A stretch of DNA of 64,000 bases. Source: Xylaria sp. FL1777 (lineage: Eukaryota > Ascomycota > Sordariomycetes > Xylariales > Xylariaceae). The translations under genes were made by a program, and so were the position numbers. The stretch spans positions 237,959 to 301,958 of the forward strand of contig MU400556.1 of the NCBI GenBank assembly GCA_022578965.1, given 5' to 3'. Below, one piece after another: positions 20,582 to 32,985 of this stretch (its first letter is position 1; each line of letters opens with the position of its first letter). The notes under the pieces were generated by a model. The model was not told where the DNA came from, ran no database searches, and saw nothing but the letters and a program-made list of their open reading frames with translations.

Positions 20582-21792
20582 ATGGCTCCCATTGAGCAGC
20601 CTCTGCTCGGCCGCGTGCTCGTCATCGGCGGGTGCGGGTTCCTGGGCCACCACGTCGTGAACCTGCTGCTGCGCGACTGGAAGTGCGAAGTCTCGGTCAT
20701 CGATCTCAGGTGCCAGCGGAACAGACGGCCGGACAGCGACGGCGTCGTGTACGTCGAGGCCGACATCACCGACGGCGACAGCTTACTAAAGGCCTTCGGC
20801 CGCCTGAAACCCGATGTCGTCATCCACACGGCCTCGCCGCCTGCCCAAGGCGCCGGCGCCATCTCCAACGAGGTTTTCTACAAGGTCAATGTTGAAGGCA
20901 CGCGTGCCGTCATTGCGGCCTGCCAGCAGAGCGGTGTCAAGGCTCTTGTCTACACAAGCTCCGCCAGTGTCATCAGCGATAACAAGTCCGACTTGATCAA
21001 TGCGAACGAGGAATATCCGGTCATACGCGGCAAATTACAATCTGAGTATTACTCGGAGACCAAAGTGAGTTCCGCTTTGCCTCGACCTATTTCGTCTTAC
21101 CCTTAAACGAGGGGTGGGAGGGGTCTTCACGAAGATGGTGTGCTTACTATATTTCCCAACAGGCTCATGCGGAACAATTGGTACTAGAAGCCAACCGCGC
21201 ACAAGACAGCGAACTCCTAACGACCGCCATCCGACCATCAGGCATCTTCGGCGAGGGCGATATGCAGCTAGTATACCACGCGATAGGGATATACCGCGGC
21301 GGCAATGATAAGGTGCAAGTAGGCTTGAACACAAACATGTTCGATTTCACATACGTCGAGAACGTGGCGCACGCACATCTGCTGGCTGCCCGTGCCTTAC
21401 TTGTCACACACGCATCTGAGACGAAACCTCTCGACCACGAGAAGGTTGATGGCGAGGCCTTCCTCATAAGCAATGGCAGCCCGGTGTATTTCTGGGATAT
21501 GATGCGGTCCATCTGGCGGGAGGCGGGCTCGCCGCGCGGGACGGACCATGCGTGGGTTATGAGTCGCGACGTGGGCCTCATGCTGGGCTACTTGAGCGAG
21601 TGCTTTGCAAGCCTCCTTGGTCGCCAACCTACCCTCACCCGCCAGCGCATCATCTTTAGTACCATGACCCGCTACTACGACATCGCTAAGGCCCGGCGGC
21701 GACTCGGTTACGCGCCCCTTGTTAGTCTCAACGACGGCGTAAAGCGCACCGTACGGTGGACACTCGAGCAGGACAAGTCGTCAAAGTCATGA
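20582..21792 (+). CDS. ERG26: Sterol-4-alpha-carboxylate 3-dehydrogenase (C-3 sterol dehydrogenase)
   Basis: NAD(P)-dependent oxidative decarboxylation at sterol C-4, with Erg25 and Erg27 in ergosterol synthesis at the ER. Two exons, 20582-21064 and 21163-21792 (intron 98 bases), 370 aa; yeast Erg26 is 349. The Rossmann motif GGCGFLGHHVV lies at residues 16-26. The catalytic YxxxK is YSETK at 157-161, split from the following AHAE by the intron, and RPSGIFGEGD is the typical 3-beta-HSD/Erg26 block. The N-terminal start is the first ATG (aatagcaATGgc). The start of exon 1 is strongly G+C biased at third positions. A closely related 3-beta-hydroxysteroid dehydrogenase paralogue is possible, but Erg26 is the best match. 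Confidence 0.9.
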
Positions 21793-22791
21793 AAGAGGGG
21801 ATTCTAGCATATACAAGGGAAAAGGAAGGGAAGGAAGGGGAAAAGGTGGTTTTACGTGATTTTGTTCATGGTGATGATGACGATACAATTGCATTTTCAC
21901 TCAAATCAACTTGGCATATAATCATCGCTCTATGAGCCTCCTGAGTGAGGCGCACACATAGCTACTTTGTAATTCAGTCGTACGTACAACTTCATAGAGT
22001 TTAATTAAGCTAGGGCGTGTCGTCCGAATGCACCAATTGTAAACCAAACTCTGGTGTCAATCGTGTCATGAAAAGCCGCTGCTGGGCTGTGTCTTGGAGT
22101 ACCATATGGCACTTTCATTGTAGCAGCTGCCTAGCTACCGTACAGAAAATAGCCCTCCGAACTGGAAGCACACAGTTCGGATGAGTAAGTCGAGATTCTA
22201 CTGGACCATTGCTCCCCAGATAAATTGAAGGGAAGAATTCTGTCGCTGTTCTCTGGGGGTTTCGGACAACACTCTCACCCTCGGAAGAAAAACCCACGGT
22301 ACTTGTCTGACTTTGTGGAGCTTTCGACTACTTCCCGACTTGACGCCTGGCCCCAATTCTCGAGATGTGGTTCGGATTCACATGAGACGTACACTTGAAT
22401 GCGGACCTTGCGGCCCGAAACGAACGTGACAAGACTGTAACCACGCTACTCCAAACAAACGCTGCCAACCCATAGAGGACGGGTGCTGCTCCCAGAAGTA
22501 AAAAGCGCCTGCTTGAAAAGTGAGGACGGGGGTTACCCGTCGTGCAAATTTCTCGTGAGAGAAGAATAGAAAGCGAATTTAAAGGTTGTGTCACTCAAGG
22601 ACGAACTAAGATTCGCAACGCCGGCCGTATATGCTCATTTCTGGGTTCCCACATGAGTCTCCCGCAGGGTCGTCAAGACAAATTAGCAGTAGCTGGAAGT
22701 GAATAGGTTGCTATGCTCGACAAATGAAGTCCATACAAGTAATCAACAGTGCAAATGCTTAGAATGTATATACGAGGTGGAATTGAGGCGT
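21793..22791. other. Intergenic, convergent 3' regions
   Basis: 1.0 kb between ERG26 and the 3' end of the LIM-RhoGAP gene. Minus-strand ORFs at 22115-22297 and 22328-22594 are short; the second starts only at a GTG and shows no recognisable domain. No feature called. Confidence 0.5.
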
Positions 22792-25700
22792 CTAGCCCGT
22801 CGCAAGAGAGTTATTTGGTTTACCCCATCCGGAGTTACGCCACTCTTTACGTTGATTAATATCCGCTTGTGGTGTCCCGCTTCGCTCATATTGCTCAGGG
22901 TGGGGGATATCGGTGTTGTCGGGTTGCCGCCATTGCGGAGGTGGAGTACCTTGGGTGTTCGTGAAAGGGATTGTAGGTTCTTGGAGCAGCGCTGGATCTG
23001 TGTCAACCCGAGTAGCCATGGCTCTCCTATGACTCTCTTGTCTTGAGCCAAATTCTACACCATCGTACTGTTTCATGGTACCATTGGGAGCCCGGCCCTC
23101 AATTCGTTTCAATATCTCCTTTGTCGTGATGTCGCCATTGTTACTGAATAAGCTTGAGTCGCCGAGTATACCCATGATTTCAGCAGGAACCTAAATACTC
23201 GCGTCAGTTAATTCATAACACTAGGAAGACAATAGCAACTAACCATGCACATCTCCTCGTTAGTCTCAATAAGCTCTTCGACGCAAGAAACCACAGTCAT
23301 GGGTTCGTCGGAGAAGCTTGCGCTCTTAGTGTTCATGCGAAGGATATTTGGAGCAATTACTCGAGCAAGATTGTGTACGTCCATCCTTGAACCTGTATCT
23401 TCATCGACCTGGTGGAAAGTCGCAACCCATTTGAAAAAGGTAAATAGAACCTCAAGTGTATCTCGATGGGTTTGAGGTAATAAACAGAAAGCCATATGGA
23501 GACATCGCCTCCTTTTATCGGGGTCGTTTATTTTAGTTGCTGCTATCCACACTCTGTAGAGTTTGAATGTCATCAAGGGTTCGGGAAGGTCGCGTAGGTA
23601 TCGTTTAAGAAGGGCAGCAAGCTGGTGAGGAGTTTCGTCGTTCCATTTGATAGCATCACAGCCGTCCCTGTCTACGGCCTCTACTTGTTCCTTGAGCTTT
23701 TTCATGTTGCCACTCTTCCGGAATACGCCCTCGATAGAGAGATCTTTGTTCTTCAAGGCTATAATAGTGTCCTCGATGATGGCAGGGATTCGAAGGGCGC
23801 CAGGGCCAACACCATCAGTAGAATCGGCTCCGTCACGCTCGAGAATAACCTCCAAGGGAACACCAAACACACCCTTCTTCTTGGCGCTCTTGCGGGTATC
23901 GTTCTTGCCAAATGCTTTGCCAAACTTGTTCCAGAATGTAGGTGGTTTCCTTGCTTCGATCAAGCCAAGTAGCTCTTCGAGCGAGAACTCATGCTCGAGC
24001 ATTGGTTGCATGGTTAAGACCGCAACGTGCCGAACAATGAAGTACTCCAGACCAGACAACTCCGAGAAAAACTTTCTGGTCCCCCTCTGCTCACCCAGAA
24101 CTTTGAATTCAGCATCCCGGCCACCGGATAAGTTCCTTTGATGGCCGGCACCATATGCAGGCTCAGTAGTAGCCGATCTAAAGAGTTCTTGGCGCGTGGG
24201 CTTGTTGGGCTGCTGCTCCCGGGCTTGCTCTGCGGCAACAATCCGTGGGATATCGTCCAATGTCAAAGCATCCTGATGTCCGAAGTACTGCTCTGTCGTG
24301 CCTCGCTGTCCCATCTCTCGCTCTTCGTCGATCTGCAATTCCCTATCCCGCAAATCTCCATTTGCGCCAGCTGAGCCAGGACGTACACTATGTCCATCAG
24401 GTCCGTCCATGATCCTAGATGTCCGAGCCTTCCTAAAGTTGGACGATAAATGCTTATCAAGTCGCGTACTTCTAAGCCTGCGCACATCATTGAGAGTGTT
24501 CTCATAGGACGACTCCCTCTCGAGACGCTCCCCATCATTAGCCGACTTGGAACGAGAGTTAGATCGAAGCAACACTGTCCCGTTTTCTAGTGATGATCTA
24601 CCGCCGTCGTGATCCTGATCCTCCGTACCGTACTGCAATACACCGTTATTTCGCAGAATTTCAAGTAAGCGCGCTAAGGCAACCTTCAAGAGGAAGACAT
24701 ATTGCTGAAGCTTCGAGGTCCTTTCCAGAGACTGTCCATGTTCCCCAAGCTGTGCTTCGCAGTCGAAACAATAGATCCGTAGATCCCGATACACACGAGC
24801 TTGATCAAGAGTCTTGCCTAACTCGCGACCACACTGGCTGCAGGACACGCATCCCAGATGCCATCGTTTATCGCCGCTTAGGGCACACTCATCCTCTATA
24901 GGCTTGCGGCATAGTGTACATTGGTCGGAATCGTTGGCGGAGAGCCCAGACATGCCGAGAGTTATTTGCAACGAGTCATCGTCGCTTTTCATGGATTCAA
25001 GTACTCCAAGATCTCCAAGAAATTGAAACAACCCATCTGACGAACCTTGCTCACGTTCGAGCCTAAGGGTACCCTGAAGACAAATTCTTATGAGGAGTTT
25101 TAAATAATGGGCAAGCCCAGTGACAAGGGACAAAAGTTCTTGGGTAACACCTATCTTTCGTATGTTGGGCTCTTGCGTTTTTGACAATAATGAAAAGAAA
25201 GAAACGATCTTCTTGCAGAGTAGTTTCGCTTCACGGCCATATGATAAAGCTAGTCAACTTTAGTAATCGACATTCATAACTCCAATTTCTGAGACTGCAT
25301 ACCTTTCATTTCCAGCCTTTTGAGAGTCTCGTCAAGGCGATCAGCAGATTGGAATAATATTTCCACATGGAGAATGAACCTTTTGGCGACAAAAACCCCT
25401 TCAACATACGAGCCGTTGCTGACATGAAGCAGCATGTCAGATATGCATGCAGCTGATGACTCCTCAAAGGTTGACAGGACACTCCAGATTCGGTAAACTT
25501 TATCCTCCATGACTTCTTCCCTCTGGCGTACGAGCTCCCGGCTCTCAGCATCTGGAGCTTCGGGAGGGTGCTCCTCGGTACTTTCAGGCGGTGCCAATCG
25601 CACGTTCCAAAATTTATGAATCATGTAGCACTCAGGGTGCCAATGTTGATTTTGACCATTACGATATATTTCCACGAATTGTTTCAGAATAGCCGTATGG

Positions 25701-26407
25701 CAACCATTACATCGTTGGGCAAATTGTGTAGAATAGTGATAGTGACAGTAGACGTCACCGTCATGCTCATAATAGCTATCCTGGGCCCCGAAGACAGTTG
25801 AGCATAGACAACATGTGAAATGTTCCACATGGTACTTTCGATCAAGAGCGGTGATGTACGAGCCGCGTAGGGCACCGCCGCATTGGTGGCAAAGAAGGCC
25901 GAGTCTGCGAAAGTAGTCGGTTTCGCAAAGGGGATATTGGCCGCCGGTATTCTCGTCGTCGGCAGGGAAGAACTTAGATGCAACAATTTGACCACAATCC
26001 TGGATTCAGTACTGTTAATGCAGGGTCCTGTCATGCACACGGGTAGTTCGTCCACTCACATGGCACTTGAAGCACTCTAAATGAAAGGTTGCTTCCAAAG
26101 CCCGCACGAATTGACCCGTCAAAGGCTCACCACATTTCGCACATATACGCATTGACCCGCTAGCTGATCTTCCATTGCGTACCCTAGATCTACTTCGCTC
26201 ACCGCTCCTCCGTGGATCGCCTTGGGCGCTGAGGGTGGGCGAGTCTGCTGGTCGGTTCGGTAAAGGATACCCTCCATTTGAATACGACGGACTGGGCGTC
26301 ATATTCGGTCGATCGTGATCGAGTTGATAGGGGCCGTCGCTGGCAGGAGGGGGGTGCCCATGGACCCGATCCGAGGATAGACCGCCTCCATAGTCAGGAC
26401 CCATCAT
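22792..26407 (-). CDS. LRG1: LIM-domain Rho GTPase-activating protein (Lrg1-type)
   Basis: Negative regulator of Rho1 controlling cell-wall synthesis and hyphal tip growth in the Lrg1 family. Four exons: 26060-26407, 25303-25999, 23244-25249 and 22792-23190, giving 1,149 aa. LIM1 (from about residue 89, ICAKCGEPL..HLECFKCH, crossing intron 1), LIM2 (LLCHQCGGAL..HFTCCLC) and a third zinc-binding half (RCNGCHTAI..HWHPECY) are contiguous. Another LIM follows at about 459-510 (CTLCRKPIEDE..CFDC). A Ser/Arg-rich spacer leads to the RhoGAP domain at about 810-1010, with the arginine finger in GVFRKSGN and the helix KRYLRDLPEPLM. The three-plus-one LIM and C-terminal RhoGAP order distinguishes Lrg1 from Rga1/2. 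I chose the ATG at 26407; a longer start would need a non-ATG codon. The C-terminal about 100 residues are disordered. Confidence 0.93.
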
Positions 26408-28909
26408 GGTGGCCAAACCAACAGCGGGTCGGAAGCGTGAGTTCTAAGTCTTGAAGGGTGTCGTCGATGTGTCTTGAAAGACCGTGTTGACTAGGTGGAA
26501 CGATCCAACGCTCGATATGCTGCAGAATGATGATCGCGTTGTTCAACGTCAGACATTGGGATTTGGCGATAAAGGTCTGGGGTCCTCAAATGACATGTGA
26601 GACAAAAGTACGAACGCCAAAGCCAGGGGTGCAGAACTGTGAGGACAACATAAAACCAAGCTTTCACTCGCTGGAAGCAATAGGCTACGTAGGGGGTGTA
26701 TCGCAGAGAGGAGGCCCAACAGGCGGCGGGGAGCTGATTCTGAGTGCGGAGTGTAGGAGACAGATGTAGAAGACAGACGCCGGACTGCGATGTGCGCTAT
26801 AATGGGCAACAGGTGGGAAAGAGGCACTGGGAACGAGGCGGAGCAAAAGGTAAGGCTAATATTGTTCGGTCGGGTCTGCTCGATGCTTCGCTGCAGGCTG
26901 TGCTGGCGCAATGCTAGGTTGGGTTGATATCGGTGGGAATTAATGGATCGTCGGCAACAAGTGAATTGTTACGAGCAGGAATGGGAAGAAGCCCTCAGTT
27001 GTCGAAGACATTGGGCGAGGCGGTTAGGTAGGCGGATGGCAGGAGACAGACAGGCTTCATACATAGGGCCGGCCCTTGTACAGCATAGTGTAGGGGAGCC
27101 CCGTATAGATTTTGGAGGAGAGGGGGGACCCCAGTTTTGGGTACTCTTGCGCTGGAGATACCTGCAGTACGCTATCTACTATCTACGCTAAGGGACGCTC
27201 CAACAGGAGACACGGGGGCATCGAGTAGCGCTGCCCGAGTCCAGTGAGCTTGAGCCGGCCGATGCAACCTAACCTACAAAAGTAGTAGTAGGTATTAGGT
27301 GCACCTGTCTACAGTCCCTACTGCCTGTCTAGGGATGTGTGCATGCGCCAGTATTCCATTCTGTAAGTATGCAAGTGAGTGGATAGCCACCTTAGGTAAC
27401 CTAGGTATGTACCTAGACTAGATAGTACTCAGCAAGCAGAGTGAGTGTATATGGCATCAAGCTGGGTCCCTGAAATCTCCCCGCCTGCACCACTGGACAA
27501 AGACTGGTCCATTGCCTAAGTAAGTAAGGCATTTCCAGCGACAACCTTACCAATAGGAGGCATATTAAATGAATTATCTCTAGGAAAAAATTTAAACAAG
27601 CCTATATGTATTGGGCATATCTCTACTATATACGCTTGGAGGTGGATAATTTGAGAACGATGTCTTCTACATGTAACTATACGATAGGTAGTTGCTTGAT
27701 TTTAAATCAACACCTTCACCAATCACATTGACTGCCGCCGGTAAAATTGTATTTACTTCGGCTCTAGTTTACACAGATGTATGTACCTAAGGAACTGGTC
27801 TTGAGCGCTTCTTCGTATTGGTGTCACGTGACATCAATCACCAATTAACCTGTGGCTTTATCCTCCCACCAACGTTCAAACTAAACAGAGGCTACCTATA
27901 TTTAGGTATAGATATTACTACTGGTTAACCTGAAACTATTATGTGCCGTATTATGCAACCAATGTGGTCAATGATATCATTGGTAGGCTGTAGTGTCCTA
28001 AACTAATACGGATGTTCATGCGATACCTACCGAATTACCTTTTCTCTACTCTAACTAATACTATGCGTAGGTACTTAAGTAGGTAGGTTCGTGATAATTG
28101 ACTGCAAGGCACAAGTTGGTGGCTTGTTTCATGATACCATGATCTAATGCATGCCACTAGGCATAGAAGAGTTAGACCCTCAAGGCTTGGGTAGGCCAAA
28201 CCCCACCCTAAAATTAGGAACTGTATTACACATGAATGAATGAATAAATGCACTGTCAACCGAGTTCCTACCTAGATAGTTCAATACCTACCTACTCACG
28301 TTGTCAATGAAGTAGTGTTCGAACCTCTGTTCTGCCTAATTACATGTTGACAAATTTTCTCATTTTATTTATACATAATATTTATATCACAATAAACGGA
28401 AAGAAATCAAAATAGAATAGTATTTTTTAACTAACTTAGTTATTTATAAAAACACTGTTGTTTTTTTTTCTTATAGAAATTATGCTCTCTTTAAATTTGC
28501 AACTTCCTGGTAGCTTTGCTGAGTAAGTCAACATTTTGTTTTTCAATAAGCTACCTAGTAGTGTTCGCAATGCATGTAGCGGTTCAGTTTACGCATCGGA
28601 AACTACCGCTACGTCTCATCACTAGTCCTACATCCATCTCAATGCCACCTCCAATGACACAACTCGGACGCCATAGCGGTCGATTCGTGAGACATCAGTT
28701 TGTCTAGCGCCGATGAGCCGGGGGGGGGCGGTCTAAGACAGAGGGGCAAAGAATCAAAAATAAAAGGGAGATAAGTTGAAAGAAGAGTTAGTTGGTCGAG
28801 AGTACTTCTTCAGGCCCCGAGATCGATATTATGTATAGACAAACCCAGACAGTGGCCAGTTGGTGAGAATCTAGTCGCTGCCCCCTAAGTCCAAGGAACT
28901 ACTTGTCTT
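26408..28909. other. Intergenic, 2.5 kb, LRG1 upstream region
   Basis: The first part is presumably the LRG1 promoter and leader. From about 27260 onward it holds scattered TAGG/CCTA motifs and, at 27540-28500, noticeably A+T-rich sequence with poly-T and poly-A tracts (for example 28459-28470). No gene, transposon or RNA gene recognised. Confidence 0.5.
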
Positions 28910-30151
28910 TCAGAGAGCCTCGTCAGGCTTTTCTGGGAGCAACTTACGATCCCACCACCAGTTCTCTTCAGAGTCCTTGAGGGGATTAAGCTTCGACATT
29001 ATGCCCAGCGCGGAATTCAATGTTTTTATCGCCCCTTTACCCACCCATTTCTTAAAGATGTTTCGATTAACCCATTCGCAGCTTCTCGGGGTAAGGTCGT
29101 CAAGGTTCCCGTCCCGCTCCTCGATCCAACCAAGCTTCTTGGCTTCCTCCCGATGCCAGTTGTAACATCGCAACTTGGTGACGTCAGGCTGACGGCTGCC
29201 ACCGGACGCAGCGATCTCGCGCTCTTCAAGACGCATGATAAAACGGACAGCGGTGCCCAGGCTAGTCGTGATACTTGTAGCCCCCGGGTAGTAAGAGCCA
29301 TCCAAAGCTTCGTCTCGCAGCTCCTCAAAAGAGATCGGTGCGCTTAGCCCTTCTGTTATGCCGGTTAAGATGAGTTGAACCTTTACTTTAGGGAGCTCCT
29401 CCGGCGTCCGATGAAACTTGATGTTCCCCTGCGGATAGAATAACGCCATAAATAAAGCTCGGAATAGTGGTTGAATAACGCAAAACACTCTCCTCCTATA
29501 CGGGCATGTCGAGTATTCGGACTCATACCCCGGCCAAGGCTCAGATCGCAAGGGTCCGTGTATCACCGGCATTGATCCGTCGTTCTCTTCTACGGGGAAA
29601 TCGGTATCTATAACCCTCTGCGCCTGCTCACAGGTATTGCAATGAAACGCAATCAGTTTTTCCGGTTGGAACTCGCAATTGGGGAGGTTTGGATCGTATT
29701 GGACCGCAAAAATAGTAGAAAAGTAATGAAGAGTTATATCGGATACGTATGGCTTGAACCATTGCCGCCATAGCCACGGTTCGATGTCCAGGGCATAGAC
29801 GTAGGGGAAATGTTGCCGGCTGTCAAAAATGTATAGCGCTGTAGTGATGTTTTCACATGATGGTATGATTTGACGCCCGCCAAACTGGTACAGTGAGGAA
29901 AAACTTGACTGGTAAGGGATCTTTGTCGGCACATAGGCGTTACAATTATATTCATGTGACCGACGCCTAGATTCCTGATTCGCTCTCATCTGAAGGAGTA
30001 TCTTGTCTCGGGGCGTAATGGATTGGTCTTGCAAGATGTGATTTAAGGATGCATTAAGCAAATCTTTTTGCTGATCCCTAACCTCTCTTTGGGCCTTCTT
30101 GATCTTCAAGTGTTCTGCCATCAATTCACTACGGCATGTCGATGGATTCAT
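28910..30151 (-). CDS. Uncharacterised protein, 413 aa
   Basis: Intronless open frame starting at ATG 30151 (MNPSTCRSEL); the frame stays open about 37 codons further upstream but without an ATG. I recognise no family. The N-terminal about 70 residues are charged and helical (KIKKAQREVRDQQKDLL). The central region is rich in aromatic residues and Trp/Pro (IEPWLWRQWFKPYV, residues about 120-135), with four cysteines between about 170 and 235 (CEFQ, HCNTCEQ, STCPYRRR) that might bind metal. The C-terminal 90 residues are charged with several Trp. No signal peptide or membrane helix. It stands alone between two A+T-rich, repeat-containing intergenic stretches, as expected for a lineage-restricted gene. 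An upstream exon cannot be excluded. Confidence 0.7.
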   Translation of the reverse strand: MNPSTCRSELMAEHLKIKKAQREVRDQQKDLLNASLNHILQDQSITPRDKILLQMRANQESRRRSHEYNCNAYVPTKIPYQSSFSSLYQFGGRQIIPSCENITTALYIFDSRQHFPYVYALDIEPWLWRQWFKPYVSDITLHYFSTIFAVQYDPNLPNCEFQPEKLIAFHCNTCEQAQRVIDTDFPVEENDGSMPVIHGPLRSEPWPGYESEYSTCPYRRRVFCVIQPLFRALFMALFYPQGNIKFHRTPEELPKVKVQLILTGITEGLSAPISFEELRDEALDGSYYPGATSITTSLGTAVRFIMRLEEREIAASGGSRQPDVTKLRCYNWHREEAKKLGWIEERDGNLDDLTPRSCEWVNRNIFKKWVGKGAIKTLNSALGIMSKLNPLKDSEENWWWDRKLLPEKPDEAL

Positions 30152-31584
30152 TATGACTGGTAGGGTACGTTGCGTAGACGTGAGTACTTTTAAACAGGAA
30201 ATATTTTTTGCGCAATGAAGAAGAAATAATAAAATAGTACTAAAAGTATGTTCTACCCCCAAAGAAAGATATTATACTGACCCAGGACCCCCAAGTCCTC
30301 GGCTAGATACTTAGTTTGTTAATAGCAGCTAAGAAAATATTACCTACATATAGTTTGACTACCTAGGTACCTAAGATTGGCTATAGCCGTCTTCCCACCC
30401 AAGGAAGGACAGACACTTCGTCAAAGCGATCTGGCCCTGGTTTCAACCTGATGAGGAGTAAATAGCCCTTTAAAAACTTCATAAACTGTACAAGCAACGA
30501 CTTGCTATCTAGTCCGGGTGGCAATGGTCAAACAAATCGTGGATATAAAGACCGACTCTCTCTCTCTCTCTCTGCGGTTGGTCCTGAACGCTTGTCTATC
30601 CAAATAAAGCGGCAAAACTTTTGCGGCAAGGTATTATTTTCAAACTCCCTCCCTCTGGTTAAGATTCAAACGCCTCGGGTGGGAATCAAAAGCTCCTCGG
30701 ACGTCCTAAACTCTCTTGACGAAAGCCTTTTCCATCTCACAGTAGCAAAAACTCACACCTGTAAGACCATTATGTCCAATTTCCACCAAGCTTGATTATT
30801 TCATCACAAATAACTCTATTTTTGTATTCTTTTCTTGTAGGCAACTACGGCCTAGCTTATGTATATATGGTAGCTACAGTGTTAGGACACTAGGTCCACT
30901 CCATCCTATCTACAACTACAATAAATACATTCACACAATGGCAAAGCCTGACACTTCTACTTTTCTTTGGGTTATCCCTTTATTTATTACTTTTCTTACC
31001 GTACTAACGCAAGAATGCGGCAGGAAGTATTGTTATATTCAATGGCTAGATCATGTAGTAGACCTGGTAATGCTCTTGGATGTTAGTAATTGTTAATGCC
31101 ATTAAAAATCACTATGAAGGAAGCGATTCCGATTTTTAGGTGTATCTGTGTATCTAGTAATGACGCAGTAAATGTTTGTGATGATTATGGATACCTGCGC
31201 GTAAACCTGGGGCCCGCCCTTCCCATTGAACTTAGAGAGCGCAAAGGAGACCATCTATTGGCTCATGCTATTATTGGCACTGGATAGTCCGAGCTTTTGG
31301 CGGCATCCCTCTTTTCAAGCTCTGTTGGAACTGCCCATTTCCTTATTTACGTAAATATCATTCCTCGCTGTTAGTTAGCTGACTAAGGATAGCCTGAGCT
31401 AAAGTCGGAGAGAAGCAGAAAACACGCTATACCTATTCTGTCGCATACCATAACAGTGGTACAACTTAACTTCATAACCCTACCCGAACGATCTTGCTCA
31501 AGCTGTCCAGGCCTGGTTCTTCTCTGAACTCATGTGCAAAGTACGTGCATAGTACTCAGCGTGCGGATGATATGATATGCGTGG
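30152..31584. other. Intergenic, divergent region
   Basis: 1.43 kb upstream of two divergent uncharacterised genes. It contains a (CT)9 tract and TAGGTA motifs near 30342-30372. ORFs at 30502-30795 and 31090-31287 lack protein-like features. Confidence 0.5.
30556..30573 (+). repeat. (CT)9 microsatellite
   Basis: Nine uninterrupted CT units in the intergenic region upstream of the minus-strand gene at 28910-30151. Confidence 0.95.
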
Positions 31585-32985
31585 ATGGAGGAGCAACTGG
31601 AGGTGGAAATCCTTATACATATTGGGGCTCCAAGCCGAGCAGTTCATGATGCTCAGTATCGATCGCTAGCAGCTGCTTACTTAGCCTTTGAACCAACAGA
31701 AACTGTTCACTTTTACTCGCGACGTGGCCATGATAGTAGTAGCCAGGATGGTGAGCCGGAGCCGTGGGTCGTTGACGATGGCGAATCCTTCATCGTGCCG
31801 TCGGATGAGAGGACCTGTTCCTTCCGATCGCCACAGGCCTCATTCCGGAGTGTGATGGACAACGCGAATTCTCCTCGGATGCGTATGCGTATGCGTGAAA
31901 TGCATGACCATGTCCTCTCCCAACACACCCCGGTATCAGCAACACAGACGTCATGGCAAACGCCCCCCAGCATCGTACAAGATTCCCATCCCATGAACCA
32001 CGCCGATTTCAGTTCCCTTACCTCTCCAACCAGAGTTCTAGAAAACTACCTCCAGTACTTCGAATCACCCCCGGGCTCTCCCAGACAAGATTCACAAGGC
32101 AGCAAATTTATAGCTTCTCATAGACGTGCCTCCCGGTATGATGGTCATCAATTATCTCCAAGGAATCTGGTGCCTTGCACACCACAAATGATTCCTTGCA
32201 CCCCACGAGTCCAAAACATAACTGAAGCAGCGTCTGCTAGAAAAGAAGGATCAGAGTCCCAAGCTAACAGCCACCCTGGACAACGACTAGAAGCTCCAGT
32301 ATTTGATGTTTGTGACGATAATATTATTGAGGAAACAACATTTCTATCATCGCCGCAACTGTCAGCGCTCTCCAGAGCAGACTCCGAACCGCTTCCCAGA
32401 CTACGCCAGCCCGAGCTTGCCGCGGGATCGCATGCTCTGGCACGAGCATCGAGTGACACTGGAGTACGATCATTCACTGATCCCAAGGCCACAGTGACGG
32501 TCGATTTTCTAAGCAGCCATGGATTCACATACGAGAGTCTAGAGATTCGTCCGCCAGAACCGCCTACATCCGAGCTCTCCATCGAGCCGCAGGAACTGAT
32601 TACGGAAGGGCTGAAAAAGCTGGGCGACGACATAGGGCTGCCGTCGCGCTTCCGACCACAGGAACAGGCCAGAGAGCTCAGACCCTACGAACGCGGCCAT
32701 TGGCTTCTGGACTGCTCATCCTGGGAGCCTCGGTTGAAACGTAACGCGTGGGCCTTCCTCGCCAATTATATTGGAACTGGGATTGCAGGCTGGGGTGTGT
32801 GGTGTAAGAGGGATCAAGATTTTCGAGAGATGAGGGCGTATTGCTGGGGATCAGTGGTAGCCCATATCTACTACGTTCTATGGCTATCAAGTCACCGGGA
32901 GGTTGTGTTCACGGGAAGCTCCTGGGTAGATGCAGAGGGGGCCAAGGTCATTGTAATGAGTCCGAGGAGCCGTCCGCGAAGGTAA
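31585..32985 (+). CDS. Uncharacterised protein with Ser/Pro-rich N-terminus and conserved-looking C-terminus, 466 aa
   Basis: Intronless, ATG at 31585. The first about 330 residues are low in order, with many Ser-Pro and Thr-Pro sites (SPRM, SPTR, SPPGSP, LSPRN, CTPQMIPCTPR) that would suit a proline-directed kinase target, and a short RMRMRMRE repeat around residue 98. From about 340 the sequence becomes ordered: a helix (LITEGLKKLGDDIGLPSRF), then a Trp/Tyr-rich globular part (HWLLDCSSWEP, WAFLANYIGTGIAGWGVW, YYVLWLSSH) resembling a compact conserved domain. I do not recognise it by name. No signal peptide, and the hydrophobic stretch near 395 is short for a membrane helix. The modular layout suggests a regulated nuclear or cytosolic protein, by inference only. 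Confidence 0.8.
   Translation: MEEQLEVEILIHIGAPSRAVHDAQYRSLAAAYLAFEPTETVHFYSRRGHDSSSQDGEPEPWVVDDGESFIVPSDERTCSFRSPQASFRSVMDNANSPRMRMRMREMHDHVLSQHTPVSATQTSWQTPPSIVQDSHPMNHADFSSLTSPTRVLENYLQYFESPPGSPRQDSQGSKFIASHRRASRYDGHQLSPRNLVPCTPQMIPCTPRVQNITEAASARKEGSESQANSHPGQRLEAPVFDVCDDNIIEETTFLSSPQLSALSRADSEPLPRLRQPELAAGSHALARASSDTGVRSFTDPKATVTVDFLSSHGFTYESLEIRPPEPPTSELSIEPQELITEGLKKLGDDIGLPSRFRPQEQARELRPYERGHWLLDCSSWEPRLKRNAWAFLANYIGTGIAGWGVWCKRDQDFREMRAYCWGSVVAHIYYVLWLSSHREVVFTGSSWVDAEGAKVIVMSPRSRPRR

Noticed and set aside
13838..21792. Possible secondary-metabolite cluster around the secreted deaminase and the ERG26-type dehydrogenase
   Set aside because: No synthase, transporter or P450 genes nearby; the neighbours are housekeeping genes.
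22328..22594. Minus-strand ORF with a hydrophobic segment
   Set aside because: Starts only at a GTG and has no homology I recognise; probably 3' flank of neighbouring genes.
28310..28350. A GTTCGAAC word resembling a tRNA T-arm
   Set aside because: The flanking bases do not pair to form the T stem, and no acceptor or anticodon arm can be drawn around it.
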